A stretch of 64,000 nt of DNA from Actinomadura_C sp036008685. GTDB taxonomy: Bacteria; Actinomycetota; Actinomycetes; Streptosporangiales; Streptosporangiaceae. Position 1 is the stretch's first letter. Every line of letters starts with the position of its first letter. The notes under the pieces were generated by a model. That model did no database searches. It worked only from the letters and a program-made list of their open reading frames with translations, and had not been told where the DNA came from. Positions 50,443 to 59,190 of the stretch are shown piece after piece. Position numbers and translations under genes: made by a program. Location of the stretch: contig DASYNF010000147.1 in NCBI GenBank assembly GCA_036008685.1, positions 1-64,000 of the forward strand. The letters are read 5' to 3'.

Positions 50443-51162
50443 ATGTCGATTAGCGGGAAGAGCGCGAAGATCCGGCAGGCGGTCATCCTCGCCGGTGGCC
50501 AGGCGACACGGCTACGCCCCTACACCGATGACCGGCCCAAGGCGATGGTGCCGGTCGGGGGCAGGCCCATCGTCGACTGGCAGCTGGAGTGGTTGGCGAA
50601 GGCCGGCTGCGAACACGTCGTGGTGTCGTGCGGCTATCTGGCCGAGGTCCTGGACAAGCACCTGGCCGGCCACTCCTACACGCTGACCATCGAGGTCGCG
50701 GTCGAGGCCGAGCCACTCGGCCGGGGCGGGGCACTGCGGTTCGCCGCCGGGCACCTGCCCTACCCGGAGGAGCGCTGGCTCGCGCTCAACGGCGATGTGC
50801 TGTGCCGTTTCCCCCTGGGTGATCTGATGGACCGGCATGTGGCGCTGGAGGCCATGGCGACCATCGCCCTCGCGCAGTACCGCACGACGTGGGGCATCGC
50901 CACGTTGGACGAGAAGGACCGCATCGCCGGGTTCGTGCAGTCACCGCGGCTGCCCTACTGGATCAACGGTGGGGTCTACGCCTTCGAGCCCGATGTGGTG
51001 GACCTGCTGCCGGTGAAGGGTGACCACGAGGACACGACCTTCCCGCAGCTGGCCGTGGACAAGCGGCTCGCCGCCTACAAGATCGAGGGCTACTGGCGCG
51101 GCGTCGACACGGTCAAGGACGTCAAGGAGGCCGGTGAAGAGATCGGCCTGCAGGGCTGGTAG
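50443..51162 (+). CDS. Sugar-phosphate nucleotidyltransferase
   Basis: A 239-residue nucleotidyltransferase of the GlmU/RmlA/ManC superfamily, transferring NMP from an NTP to a sugar-1-phosphate. The nucleotide motif is AVILAGGQATRLRPYTDDRPKAMVPVGG (near 13-40), with the metal-binding Asp in ALNGDVL (D118) and a second in YWRGVDTVKD. Short length without a C-terminal left-handed helix resembles mannose-1-phosphate guanylyltransferase-like or MurNAc-1-P uridylyltransferase proteins. No sugar-nucleotide genes adjoin, so the sugar cannot be told. Confidence 0.87.
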   Translation: MSISGKSAKIRQAVILAGGQATRLRPYTDDRPKAMVPVGGRPIVDWQLEWLAKAGCEHVVVSCGYLAEVLDKHLAGHSYTLTIEVAVEAEPLGRGGALRFAAGHLPYPEERWLALNGDVLCRFPLGDLMDRHVALEAMATIALAQYRTTWGIATLDEKDRIAGFVQSPRLPYWINGGVYAFEPDVVDLLPVKGDHEDTTFPQLAVDKRLAAYKIEGYWRGVDTVKDVKEAGEEIGLQGW

Positions 51163-51233
51163 GCGGGCACGGGCCGGAAGGGCGGCAGAGCCTCGGCCGG
51201 AGAGCTCGAGCCACGGCACGGGGTGAGCCGGGC

Positions 51234-51274
51234 GGTCAGGGCGGCCACGACTGTGATGCCGAGCCGCCCTGACC
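51234..51274. terminator. 12-bp stem hairpin between convergent genes
   Basis: GGTCAGGGCGGC (51234-51245) pairs with GCCGCCCTGACC (51263-51274), with a 17-base loop. It is between the nucleotidyltransferase gene and the convergent ABM-fold gene and probably terminates both. Confidence 0.75.
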
Positions 51275-51304
51275 TGTCAGGAAGGGCCGGTCCGCCGGCC
51301 GGCC

Positions 51305-51595
51305 TCAGCTCTCGTCGCGCATCAGGACATAGTCGCCGAAGACGATGGGGCCGTCGCACAGTTCGGCCATGCGCTTGGCGAATCGCTCCGTCTGTTCCAT
51401 CTTGCTGGTGCGCCGGGCCTCTTGCTCGGAGGCGAATTGCAGGATCACGGCATAATGGTCAGGCCGCTCCTGACAGCGGCCCATCATGTCCGTGGTGACA
51501 GTGCTCCGTCCCATGGTCTTCGAGCGCCATTCGTTCATGAGCGCCATGATTTCCTTGGGCTTTTTCGTGTCGAATTCCATGATCTGAACAAACAC
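51305..51595 (-). CDS. Small dimeric alpha/beta-barrel protein
   Basis: A 96-residue protein beginning MFVQIMEFDTKKPKEIMALMNEW, ending FGDYVLMRDES, with a middle strand HYAVILQFASEQEARR. The pattern fits a ferredoxin-like, dimeric alpha/beta-barrel protein as in ABM-like families. The GTG start at 51595 is preferred because AAAGGGG is correctly spaced; the open frame upstream has no homology. No function assigned. Confidence 0.7.
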   Translation of the reverse strand: MFVQIMEFDTKKPKEIMALMNEWRSKTMGRSTVTTDMMGRCQERPDHYAVILQFASEQEARRTSKMEQTERFAKRMAELCDGPIVFGDYVLMRDES

Positions 51596-51765
51596 GTTAG
51601 TCCCCTTTCGGGTTGTACTGCCACCTCTCATTAGACAGTCGGCGCGGGTGTGCGACAAGGAAAGCTTGGCGGAGCGGCTCTTTACCAGGGAATGAGGAGC
51701 GGGCCTGACCGTGCCGGCGCGGCGGCGGAGCGGATGCCGCATTTACCGACAATTCGGACATTAGC

Positions 51766-53478
51766 CTAATTAATCTTAGATATGTCGAAATTGTCGAAGT
51801 CGGCGACGACCTCGCCGCCGCTCCCGCCCCCCTCACGCCGCACGATCACGCCGGCCTGCCCTTCCGTCAGGGGGTCGTCGCCGTCCACGCACTCCGCGGC
51901 CAGGTCGCCGTTGAGCCACAGACGCAGGTGGACCGTCTTGTCGCGTCGCTCGCACGCGATCTGCATGCGGTTGGACCCGGTGGTCTTGAAGCCCTTGGCC
52001 CGTGGCTCGTGGGTCAGCTGCTTGGAGATGTTGTGGCCGGAGACCTTGCGGACCACCGTGCCGTTGCCGTCCAGGCGCACGAGGAACAGGTAGCCGTCCA
52101 CCGTCCCCGAGTCGGGCCCGAAGCACCACAGCCCCACCTGCCCGTACGGCGGCCCGGAGGCCACGGAGACCTCCGCCGACACCAGGGATCGGGCGGGCAG
52201 GCTCTGCTCGTAAGGCGACGGGCTGGACTCCTGGGTGTCCGATCCGGTCGTCTCCAGCCGGTAGCGGCCGTCGAAGTAGCCGTATCCCCCCGTGTAGTCG
52301 CCTCCCGGCCAGTGGGTGCCGGTGTCGGAGAAATCATCGCCGAAGACCGTGGTGGTGCCGCCCGGCGGCTCACTCGGTGCCTTCAGCAGGACCACGGCCA
52401 CGGCCGCGAGGGCCAGTGCCAGGAGGCCGGCGAGGCTCAGGGCCGCGAGCACCACCGGGCGGCGGGACGGCCGCCCGGACCTGGGCGGAGCCGCCGGCTC
52501 CCGCAGGGTCGGCGGATCGGCCGGCGGCGCCACCAGGGTCACCGAGTCCCGGTGGGTCCGGGGGAACGGATCGGAGATCGTGAGATTGCGCTCGGGCAGG
52601 GACTGGGCCTGCCAGGTACGGCGCACCGTGGCCGCGGTCTGCGCGGTGTCCGCCCGCTCATGGCCGACGAGACCGTTGAGGAGCTCCTGGGCGGACGGCC
52701 GCTTGGCCGGGTCTTTGGTCAAGGTCCACTCGACCAGGTGCCGCACCTCCTGGTCGAGTCCGTCGGTCTGCGGCTCGCCGTGGGCGATGCGGTAGAGCAC
52801 GGCGGGGACCGTGTTGGCGGGGAAGGGCGAGTCGCCCGTTCCGGCGAAGGCCACCACGGCGCCCCACGCGAAGACGTCCGAGGCCGCGGTCGCGCGCTCG
52901 CCCTCGATGATCTCTGGCGCCATGTAGGCGGGGGTGCCGATGAAATGCCCGGTCCGCGTGGCCTCCCCCGCGGCGTCGAGCGCCCGGGCGATCCCAAAGT
53001 CGATCACTCGCGGCCCGAGGGAGGACAGTAATACGTTGGCCGGCTTCAGATCACGATGGACCACCCCCGCGCCGTGGATGGCGGTCAGCGCCGTGGCCAC
53101 TCCGACGGCCAGGTGGTCCAGGGTCGACCCGCGCATCGGTCCCGAGGCCCGTACGAACTCGTCCAGGTTGGGGCCGTTGACGTATTCGGTCACGATGAAC
53201 AGCGGCGCGCCGTCGAGTTCCGCGTCGAGCACCGGGGCCGTGCAGAACCTGCGAACCCGCCGCGCCGATTCCACCTCGCGGCGGAACCGGTCGCGAAACG
53301 ACGGGTCGTCGGCCAGGTCGGGGTTGATCACCTTGACGGCGGCTCGCTCCCCGGAGGCGGACTCGGCCAGGTAGACGGTGCCCATCCCGCCCCGGCCGAT
53401 CCGCCCCAGCAGGCGATAGGTGCCCAGCGTCAGTGGGTCGCCGGGCCCCAGGGGATCGACCACGCTCTCTGCGGACAC
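51766..53478 (-). CDS. Transmembrane Ser/Thr protein kinase with extracellular sensor
   Basis: A 570-residue PknB-type kinase. The kinase domain covers about 18-275: glycine loop GRIGRGGMGTVYLA, VAIK-type lysine K49, HRDLKPAN (141-148), IDFG (159-162), GTPAYMAPE. A basic juxtamembrane segment (RSGRPSRRP) precedes one membrane helix (341-365), and residues 375-570 form an outer domain with a FGDDFSDTGTHWPGG start and WCFGPDSGTVDGYLFLV, typical of a concanavalin/laminin-G-like beta sandwich. No PASTA repeats. It would sense an outside ligand and phosphorylate cytoplasmic targets. Confidence 0.92.
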   Translation of the reverse strand: MSAESVVDPLGPGDPLTLGTYRLLGRIGRGGMGTVYLAESASGERAAVKVINPDLADDPSFRDRFRREVESARRVRRFCTAPVLDAELDGAPLFIVTEYVNGPNLDEFVRASGPMRGSTLDHLAVGVATALTAIHGAGVVHRDLKPANVLLSSLGPRVIDFGIARALDAAGEATRTGHFIGTPAYMAPEIIEGERATAASDVFAWGAVVAFAGTGDSPFPANTVPAVLYRIAHGEPQTDGLDQEVRHLVEWTLTKDPAKRPSAQELLNGLVGHERADTAQTAATVRRTWQAQSLPERNLTISDPFPRTHRDSVTLVAPPADPPTLREPAAPPRSGRPSRRPVVLAALSLAGLLALALAAVAVVLLKAPSEPPGGTTTVFGDDFSDTGTHWPGGDYTGGYGYFDGRYRLETTGSDTQESSPSPYEQSLPARSLVSAEVSVASGPPYGQVGLWCFGPDSGTVDGYLFLVRLDGNGTVVRKVSGHNISKQLTHEPRAKGFKTTGSNRMQIACERRDKTVHLRLWLNGDLAAECVDGDDPLTEGQAGVIVRREGGGSGGEVVADFDNFDISKIN

Positions 53479-53550
53479 GCTGACTCCACGCCTCCCTCAC
53501 TCTCAGTACGCGAACGCGCACGTTAAGGAAGATTAGCGAAGAGGCGGGCC

Positions 53551-54519
53551 TCAGGGCAGGAGCAGCACCTTGCCGGTGGTGCGGCGCCCCTCCAGGTCCT
53601 CGTGCGCGGTACGGGTGTCGGCGAGTGGGTACCGCCGGCCGATGTGCAGCCGCAGGTCGCCGCTCTGCACCCAGCCGAGCACGTCGGAGGCGCGGCCGAG
53701 CAGCTCGTCCCGGGTGGGGATGTAATGCGCGAGCGTCGGGCGGGTGAGGAACACCGATCCCGCGGCGTTGAGCCGCATCGGGTCCACGGGAGGGACCGCA
53801 CCGCTGGCCGCGCCGTACAACGCGAACATGCCCCGCGGGCGCAGGCTCGCGAGGCTGCCGTCGAAGGTCGCGGCGCCCACGCCGTCGTAGACCGCGGCCA
53901 CGCCCTCACCACCGGTGAGCCGCCGCACCTCGGGCGCGAAGTCGGTCTCGGTGTAGCGGATCACCTCGTCGGCGCCGGCCTCGCGGGCGAGCTTCTCCTT
54001 CTCGGCGGTGGAGACGGTCCCGATGACCCGGCCGCCCCGCAGCTTGGCCATCTGCGTGAGCAGCAGGCCCATGCCACCCGCGGCGGCGTGCACCAGCACC
54101 GTGTCGCCGGGCTGTACGGCATGAGTGGTGTGGGTGAGATAGTGCGCGGTCATGCCCTGGAGCATGGCGGCCGCACCCTTCTCCGGGGACATGCCCGAGG
54201 GCAGCGTCACCGCGCGGGCCGCCGCCACGACCGCCTTTTCGCCGTAGGAGCCCTGCACCTCCGACGACGCGACCACGTCTCCGACACCGATGTCCGTCAC
54301 GTTGGAGCCGACGGCCGAGACCGTGCCCGCACCCTCGACCCCGAGGACGAACGGCCTCTGCTTCGGATAACGGCCGGTGCGGTAGTAGATGTCGATGAAG
54401 TTGACGCCGGCGGCCGCGGTGTCGATGACGATCTCATCCGGACCGGGTGCCGGGTCCTCGACCTCGGTGTAGTCCAGGACCTCGGGTCCGCCCGGTGTCG
54501 AGACGACGATCGCGCGCAT
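53551..54519 (-). CDS. NADPH:quinone reductase-like zinc-independent MDR enzyme
   Basis: A 322-residue medium-chain reductase of the quinone oxidoreductase (QOR) group: GVNFIDIYYRTGRYP, PFVLGVEGAGTV and the cofactor motif HAAAGGMGLLLTQMAKLRG are diagnostic, and the zinc-binding residues of alcohol dehydrogenases are missing. It likely reduces quinones with NADPH in the cytoplasm. It is divergent from a drug exporter, so both may respond to toxic compounds. Confidence 0.92.
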   Translation of the reverse strand: MRAIVVSTPGGPEVLDYTEVEDPAPGPDEIVIDTAAAGVNFIDIYYRTGRYPKQRPFVLGVEGAGTVSAVGSNVTDIGVGDVVASSEVQGSYGEKAVVAAARAVTLPSGMSPEKGAAAMLQGMTAHYLTHTTHAVQPGDTVLVHAAAGGMGLLLTQMAKLRGGRVIGTVSTAEKEKLAREAGADEVIRYTETDFAPEVRRLTGGEGVAAVYDGVGAATFDGSLASLRPRGMFALYGAASGAVPPVDPMRLNAAGSVFLTRPTLAHYIPTRDELLGRASDVLGWVQSGDLRLHIGRRYPLADTRTAHEDLEGRRTTGKVLLLP

Positions 54520-54835
54520 GGGAACTCCTCACGGTTGACTGCGATCGTTGCCAACTCGCCGGGTGTCCGATGTGTTCCCATCCGCGCCGGGGCCCTCACT
54601 CTGCGGGCCCGCCGGATGGCCGCAGATGGCCGACACGGTTCGTGTCGGGAGAGTCACGGATGGGTATGTTCCTTCGTGGATTGAGGCAGCCTGCATCACA
54701 GGTGTACTGCGATAACACAATCTTCATGGCCTGACAAAAGATGGTGACCTTCTCTCGGGGTCGTTGGCGATATGTCAGCGACTGCCATAACTTCGCCGAC
54801 GCTTTCGCCGTCATGCTCCGCCAGGGGGATCAGCT
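54520..54835. other. 316-base divergent spacer between qor and the drug exporter
   Basis: This stretch is less GC-rich than the rest and holds small palindromes: CCGACAC/GTGTCGG (54630-54648) and TCTGCGG/CCGCAGA (54600-54626). The part 54690-54800 (GTGTACTGCGATAACACAATC, CCATAACTTCGCC) may contain promoters. A 43-codon frame on the minus strand ending near 54529 is open but has no support; I do not call it. Confidence 0.4.
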
Positions 54836-56431
54836 ATGTCCCAGCCGCCCGCGGCCGTACGGAAACAACCGGCGGCACCGCCGGACACCGCCGGATCGGG
54901 GCGGCGGAGCAGCCCATGGCTGACCATGATGGCTGTCGCGCTCGGGATCATCATGGTCGCCTTGGACGGGACGATCGTCGCGATCGCCAACCCGGCCATC
55001 GCGAGGGACCTCGGGGCCTCGCTGGCCGACCTGCAGTGGGTCACGAACGGTTACCTGCTGGCGATCGCCGTGACCCTGATCACCGCGGGCAAGGTCGGTG
55101 ATCGCTTCGGGCACAAGCCGGTCTTCCTCATCGGTGCGGTCGGGTTCGCCCTCTCCTCGGGCGGGATCGGGCTGTCCCAGGGCATCGGGGCGCTGATCGC
55201 CCTGCGCGTCCTGCAGGGGATCTTCGGTGCCATGCTGCAGCCCACGGCCATCGGCCTGCTGCGCGCGGCCTTCCCGGCGGACAGGCTCAACATGGCCATC
55301 GGCATCTGGGGCGCCTGCATCGCCGCCTCCACCGCCGCCGGGCCGATCATCGGTGGCCTGCTCGTCGAGAAGGTGAACTGGCAGTCGGTCTTCTTCATCA
55401 ACGTGCCGGTCGGCATCGTCGCCGTCGTCCTCGGCCTGCTGTTCCTGCGGCGGAGCCGCGACGACGTCACGTCGTCGAACTTCGACGTCCCCGGCATCGG
55501 CCTGCTGTCGGCGATGCTGTTCACCCTCGTGTGGGCGGTCGTCAAGGCTCCGGAGTACGGCTGGGCCAGTGGGCGGACCCTCGGCTTCTTCGGCGGCGCG
55601 GCGGTGCTCCTCGTCGCGTTCGTCGTGCGCGAGCACTTCGCGGACGAGCCTCTCGTCCCCTTGGCCCTGTTCCGCTCCGCGTCCCTGTCGGCCGGCGTGG
55701 TCCTCATGATGATGATGGCCTTCGGCCTCTTCGGCGCGATGTTCTTCCTGACCTTCTACCTGCAGGGCGTGCGGGGCCTCAGCCCGGTCGGCTCCGGGGT
55801 GTGGATGCTGCCGATGATGCTCTCCATGGTCGTCACCGCGCCGATCGCCGGTGCGCTGATCTCCAGACTGGGCCCGAGGCCGCCGCTCGTCGCCGGCATG
55901 ATCTGCTCCGGTGCCGCCTTCGTCGGGCTGTCCCGGCTCGCGGCCGGCGCGGGGTTCATGGAGCTTTTCCCCTGGCTGGTCCTCATGGCCTGCGGCCTCA
56001 GCCCGGTCATGGTGGCCGCGACCGACATCATCGTGGGCAACGCGCCGGTGCGGCTGTCGGGCGTCGCGGGCGGGCTGCAGCAGGTCGCCATGCAGATCGG
56101 GGGCGCGCTCGGCACGTCCGTGCTCGGGGCGCTGATGTCGGCCAAGGTCGCGGGAGTGCTGCCGGGGCACATGACCGGCGCCGGGCTGCCTGCTCCCGAT
56201 GAGGCCCAGGTCGAGCTCATGCGCGGCGCGATCTCACAGGGGTTCGCGCCCGTACCTCCCGACGCGCCGGCCCCCGTGGCCCAGGCCATCACCCGCGCCA
56301 GCCACATGTCCTTCATGGACGGCATGCACACGGCGTTCTACGCCGCCGCGGCGGTGTCCTTCGCCGCCGTGCTCGTCAGCCTCATCGTCAGGAGGGGCCG
56401 CGCGGTCGAGGACGCCGTCACGCATATCTGA
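54836..56431 (+). CDS. DHA2 family MFS drug exporter (EmrB/QacA type)
   Basis: A 531-residue major facilitator with about 14 membrane segments. Motif A is GKVGDRFGHKPVF, motif C region is SGPIIGG-like (TAAGPIIGGLLVEKVNW), and the N-terminal LDGTIVAIANPAIARDLGA matches EmrB/QacA drug:H+ antiporters with the conserved Asp in helix 1. The C-terminus is cytoplasmic and basic. It probably exports a toxic or antibiotic compound. It is monocistronic; no TetR/MarR regulator is adjacent. Confidence 0.94.
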   Translation: MSQPPAAVRKQPAAPPDTAGSGRRSSPWLTMMAVALGIIMVALDGTIVAIANPAIARDLGASLADLQWVTNGYLLAIAVTLITAGKVGDRFGHKPVFLIGAVGFALSSGGIGLSQGIGALIALRVLQGIFGAMLQPTAIGLLRAAFPADRLNMAIGIWGACIAASTAAGPIIGGLLVEKVNWQSVFFINVPVGIVAVVLGLLFLRRSRDDVTSSNFDVPGIGLLSAMLFTLVWAVVKAPEYGWASGRTLGFFGGAAVLLVAFVVREHFADEPLVPLALFRSASLSAGVVLMMMMAFGLFGAMFFLTFYLQGVRGLSPVGSGVWMLPMMLSMVVTAPIAGALISRLGPRPPLVAGMICSGAAFVGLSRLAAGAGFMELFPWLVLMACGLSPVMVAATDIIVGNAPVRLSGVAGGLQQVAMQIGGALGTSVLGALMSAKVAGVLPGHMTGAGLPAPDEAQVELMRGAISQGFAPVPPDAPAPVAQAITRASHMSFMDGMHTAFYAAAAVSFAAVLVSLIVRRGRAVEDAVTHI

Positions 56432-56452
56432 CCCCGGCGACCCCGGCGCGGC

Positions 56453-57481
56453 TCAGGGGGCGATGCGCCGGCAGAGCCAGGCGAGCGAGAGCGGATAGCG
56501 GTAGTCGATCGCGCCGTGCCCGGCCTCGAAGAGCTCGAACCGGACGACGTCGCCGGATACCCCGATGTCCTCGAGGGCCTGGCGGAACGCGTCCGCGCCG
56601 ATGTCGAGAAACCATTCGTCCCGGGTGCCGCCGTCGATCCAGATGGCCCGCTGGGACCGCAGCGCCTCCGCGTGCCGGGGGACCATCCGGACCGGGTCCC
56701 AGTCCAGCCAGCGCCGCCACACGTCCGGACGCAGCATCCCGGTGCGCGGGTCGAACGGCAGCTCCGGAGTGCCGTCCTCACGGGCCGAGAAGCAGGCGGC
56801 GACGCCCAGGAGGCTCAGGAGCACCATGTCCTCCTCCTTGGTGAAGGCGACCCGGGACCGGAAGTCGTCCCACCAGCGGAGGATCTCCCCGTCATAGGCG
56901 CGCAGCCGGCGTACGGCCTGGGCGAACTCGGGGATGTAGCAGTACTCGTACAGCGAGTCGCCGGCGTGCGTGGCGAGGGCGCCGAACAGGTCCGGGCGGA
57001 GCATCGGCGTGATCATCGCGCCGAAGCCGCCGCTGGACTTCCCGGTGATCGCACGATGATCCCGGTGTGCCAGCGTCCGATAGCGGGAGTCGACCCACGG
57101 CACGATCTCCTCGCACAGGTACGAGTGGTAGCGCCCGGTCCCCGGCGAGTCGACGAACTGGCTGCCTCCGTAGGCGGTCCAGGCGTCCACGTACACCACG
57201 ATCGCCGGGGGCGCCTGCCCCTCGGCGAACACCGCGTCGGCGGCCTCCGGGAAGGGCGTCCGGAACGGCATGCGGTTGTTCCACATGGCGAGGTGGCCCG
57301 TATAGCCCTGGATGACGTAGACCGCGGGGTAGCGCCGATCCGGCTCGTCGTCATAGCCGGGCGGTACGTAGACCCACAGCGGGCGCTCGTGCGGGTCCTT
57401 CAGCGGATTGTCCCGCAGCAGTTCGCTGCTGAAGACGTGCTCGTCGATGCGCCCGGCGAGATCTGCGGACCATGAGGGCAT
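56453..57481 (-). CDS. Alpha/beta-hydrolase, esterase D/antigen 85-like
   Basis: A 342-residue cytoplasmic esterase-family hydrolase. It starts with a strand-rich N-terminal segment (RPLWVYVPPGYDDEPDRRYPAVYVIQGY), has the nucleophile elbow GKSSG (Ser149), and a likely catalytic His in FEAGHGAIDYRYPLSLAWL near the C-terminus. No signal peptide is present. Substrate unknown; carbohydrate or acyl esters are usual for the group. It converges with the exporter gene and is divergent from a DUF6504 gene. Confidence 0.88.
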   Translation of the reverse strand: MPSWSADLAGRIDEHVFSSELLRDNPLKDPHERPLWVYVPPGYDDEPDRRYPAVYVIQGYTGHLAMWNNRMPFRTPFPEAADAVFAEGQAPPAIVVYVDAWTAYGGSQFVDSPGTGRYHSYLCEEIVPWVDSRYRTLAHRDHRAITGKSSGGFGAMITPMLRPDLFGALATHAGDSLYEYCYIPEFAQAVRRLRAYDGEILRWWDDFRSRVAFTKEEDMVLLSLLGVAACFSAREDGTPELPFDPRTGMLRPDVWRRWLDWDPVRMVPRHAEALRSQRAIWIDGGTRDEWFLDIGADAFRQALEDIGVSGDVVRFELFEAGHGAIDYRYPLSLAWLCRRIAP

Positions 57482-57559
57482 GCGCGCTCCTTCGGGTCGG
57501 TTCGCGGTGCCACGACGCTAACACCGGGGTCGCGGCCGCGCACTTGCCGGAGCGGGTTC

Positions 57560-57575
57560 GCGAACGTATGTTCGA
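57560..57575. promoter_or_regulatory. LexA-type SOS box upstream of the DUF6504 gene
   Basis: GCGAACGTATGTTCGA matches the actinobacterial/Gram-positive LexA box TCGAAC-N4-GTTCGA at 11 of 12 positions. It lies 52 bases before the ATG of the DUF6504 gene and about 80 bases before the esterase start on the other strand. Confidence 0.75.
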
Positions 57576-57627
57576 ATCCTGTTTCGTGCCTGTCTTCCCC
57601 CGGGCGATGGAGCTGGGAGGTGGACGG

Positions 57628-57903
57628 ATGAGTCGCGTCTATGGCGATCCGGTCGACGTCTGGGTGTCGGACGGCCGCCCGGCCCGGTTCGTGTGGAGGG
57701 GACGGCTTTACACGATCCGTGTGGTGCTGGAGCACTGGGTCGCCACCAGGGACTGGTGGAAGGAGCGGCATCCTGAGGCCGAGGAGCACGGCGAGCGGGA
57801 GTTCTGGCGGGTGGAGGCGTCTCCGGACGGGCAGACCGGGGTCTATGAGCTGCGCTTCGACGCCGCCGCCGGCACCTGGATGCTCTCGCGCGCCTGGGGC
57901 TGA
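57628..57903 (+). CDS. DUF6504 family protein, probably SOS-regulated
   Basis: A 91-residue DUF6504 protein. The sequence is typical: VYGDPVDVWVSDGRPARFVWRG, LYTIRVVLEHWVATRDWWKER, EREFWRVEASPDGQTGVYELRFD and a TWMLSRAWG ending. In other actinobacteria I recall members near ImuB/DinB-type DNA polymerase and dnaE2 genes, but neither is here. The LexA-type box in the promoter supports a role in the DNA damage response. The start at 57628 has GGGAGG spaced 8 bases. Confidence 0.85.
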   Translation: MSRVYGDPVDVWVSDGRPARFVWRGRLYTIRVVLEHWVATRDWWKERHPEAEEHGEREFWRVEASPDGQTGVYELRFDAAAGTWMLSRAWG

Positions 57904-57953
57904 ACGGCGCCCCGGCCGATGGGCCCTGAGGCTGGTCCGCGTCTGGGCCGCAG

Positions 57954-57988
57954 GCTCCACAGCGGGTGGCGATCACCCGCTGTGGAGC
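57954..57988. terminator. 15-bp bidirectional terminator overlapping the end of the DUF4328 gene
   Basis: GCTCCACAGCGGGTG (57954-57968) pairs perfectly with CACCCGCTGTGGAGC (57974-57988) around GCGAT. It sits after the DUF6504 gene (+) and encodes the last five codons (LHSG and stop) of the DUF4328 gene (-), so it serves both. Confidence 0.85.
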
Positions 57989-58641
57989 CGGTTGATCCGA
58001 AACACGATCACCATGCAGAGCACGGCCGCGAGCGCCTCGGCGGCCATCGCGGCGATGCCGAGGCGTACGGCCAGGCGGGCCTGTGGGAGGGTCCCGGCGT
58101 CGCCGCCGGTAAACGCCCACGCGAGCCACATCGCGGCGAGCAGGCTGACCCACCAGGCGGTCACGACGGTGGCGATCGCTCTCCGCTCCGCCGTCCGGTG
58201 CCGCCCGCCGTTCACCCACATGTCATAGACCAGCCGCGGCGGCAGCCACAGGTTGACGACCGGGCAGATCCACCCGGCGACCGCCCAGACCCGCCGGTAA
58301 CGCCGTGGTGAGGCCTCCCGGTAGGCCATCCACAGCCAGGGCAGGAAGAGGAGGGCGGTGAGGGCGGCCATCATCACCGAGGTCACGAAGGCATCGGAAG
58401 AGGGCGACACGGCTCGCCCGGCCGTCTCCGGGTCATAGGAGTCGGTCGTCGCCGCCCCGAGCGTCCGTACCAGCCGGCTCAGGCTGATGGCGGAGCCGAG
58501 CGCGACGAAGGCGTTGAAGCCCAGCAGCATGAAGACCGCGATGCCGAGAGCCCGGAAGTCCCGGTGTCTCGCCAGGGCGCCGCAGGCGGGACACCGTGTC
58601 ACCCGGGTGGGGATGATGTCGCCGCAGAGCGCGCACGGCAT
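57973..58641 (-). CDS. DUF4328 family membrane protein with zinc ribbon
   Basis: A 222-residue membrane protein. The N-terminus has a rubredoxin-like zinc ribbon (CALCGDIIPTRVTRCPAC: two CxxC pairs, with Cys3/Cys6 and Cys17/Cys20), followed by four to five membrane segments with the DUF4328 signature WLWMAYREASPRRYRRVWAVAGWICPVVNLWLPPRLV-like region. Function unknown. The ATG at 58641 is chosen because the zinc ribbon starts there. The C-terminus is inside the hairpin terminator. Confidence 0.85.
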   Translation of the reverse strand: MPCALCGDIIPTRVTRCPACGALARHRDFRALGIAVFMLLGFNAFVALGSAISLSRLVRTLGAATTDSYDPETAGRAVSPSSDAFVTSVMMAALTALLFLPWLWMAYREASPRRYRRVWAVAGWICPVVNLWLPPRLVYDMWVNGGRHRTAERRAIATVVTAWWVSLLAAMWLAWAFTGGDAGTLPQARLAVRLGIAAMAAEALAAVLCMVIVFRINRLHSG

Positions 58642-58706
58642 GACCCACCTCCGCGGATGTGCGACCCTCCCCGGATAGTACGTACGCCGGGCCGCGGCGC
58701 ACCAGG

Positions 58707-59069
58707 TCATGGCAGTGAGTGGTGTATGACGACGGCCCCGGTGACGGTCACCGCCGCCCAGGCCGGCAGGAGCGTCAGCCCGCCGCGCTCCGGGTCGAGG
58801 AGCCGTTCCGGGCGGGCCCGGGTGACGGCCAGCAGTGCCCACCACTCCGCCGTGGCCACGATCACGGTGTCCAGGAGCCCGTAGCCGAGGAAGGAGCTCC
58901 GGGCCATGATCCCGCCCAGCGTCAGCACATGGGCGGCCATCGAGGCCCCGCGGCTCCGCGGCGGCAGTCCCCGCCAGAGGCCGAAGGCCACGACGCTCCA
59001 GCCGGTCAGTGCCAGGAGCCACAGCACCGAGGCCGGCTCCAGAGTCAGGACCTCACCGAGGGGAGTCAC
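58707..59069 (-). CDS. Small hydrophobic membrane protein, unknown
   Basis: A 120-residue protein with about three to four membrane segments (12-30, 43-65, 68-84, 98-115). It is rich in Leu/Ala/Trp. No family is recognised. It lies about 65 bases upstream of the DUF4328 gene on the same strand, so they may form a unit. Start at 59069. Confidence 0.6.
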   Translation of the reverse strand: MTPLGEVLTLEPASVLWLLALTGWSVVAFGLWRGLPPRSRGASMAAHVLTLGGIMARSSFLGYGLLDTVIVATAEWWALLAVTRARPERLLDPERGGLTLLPAWAAVTVTGAVVIHHSLP

Positions 59070-59190
59070 CGGGACGGCTCACCCCGCCCCGGCCCCTCCG
59101 GCCTTGCCCCCGATGCCACGCAGGGGATTGTCCCAGCAGCGCGTCCCCGTCGCGGCACCTTCGCGCATCCGGCGATGCCGGCCCGCGGCC

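Noticed and set aside
54529..54814. Small minus-strand frames between qor and the drug exporter
   Set aside because: No ribosome site of quality and no conserved pattern; codon use differs from the genes around.
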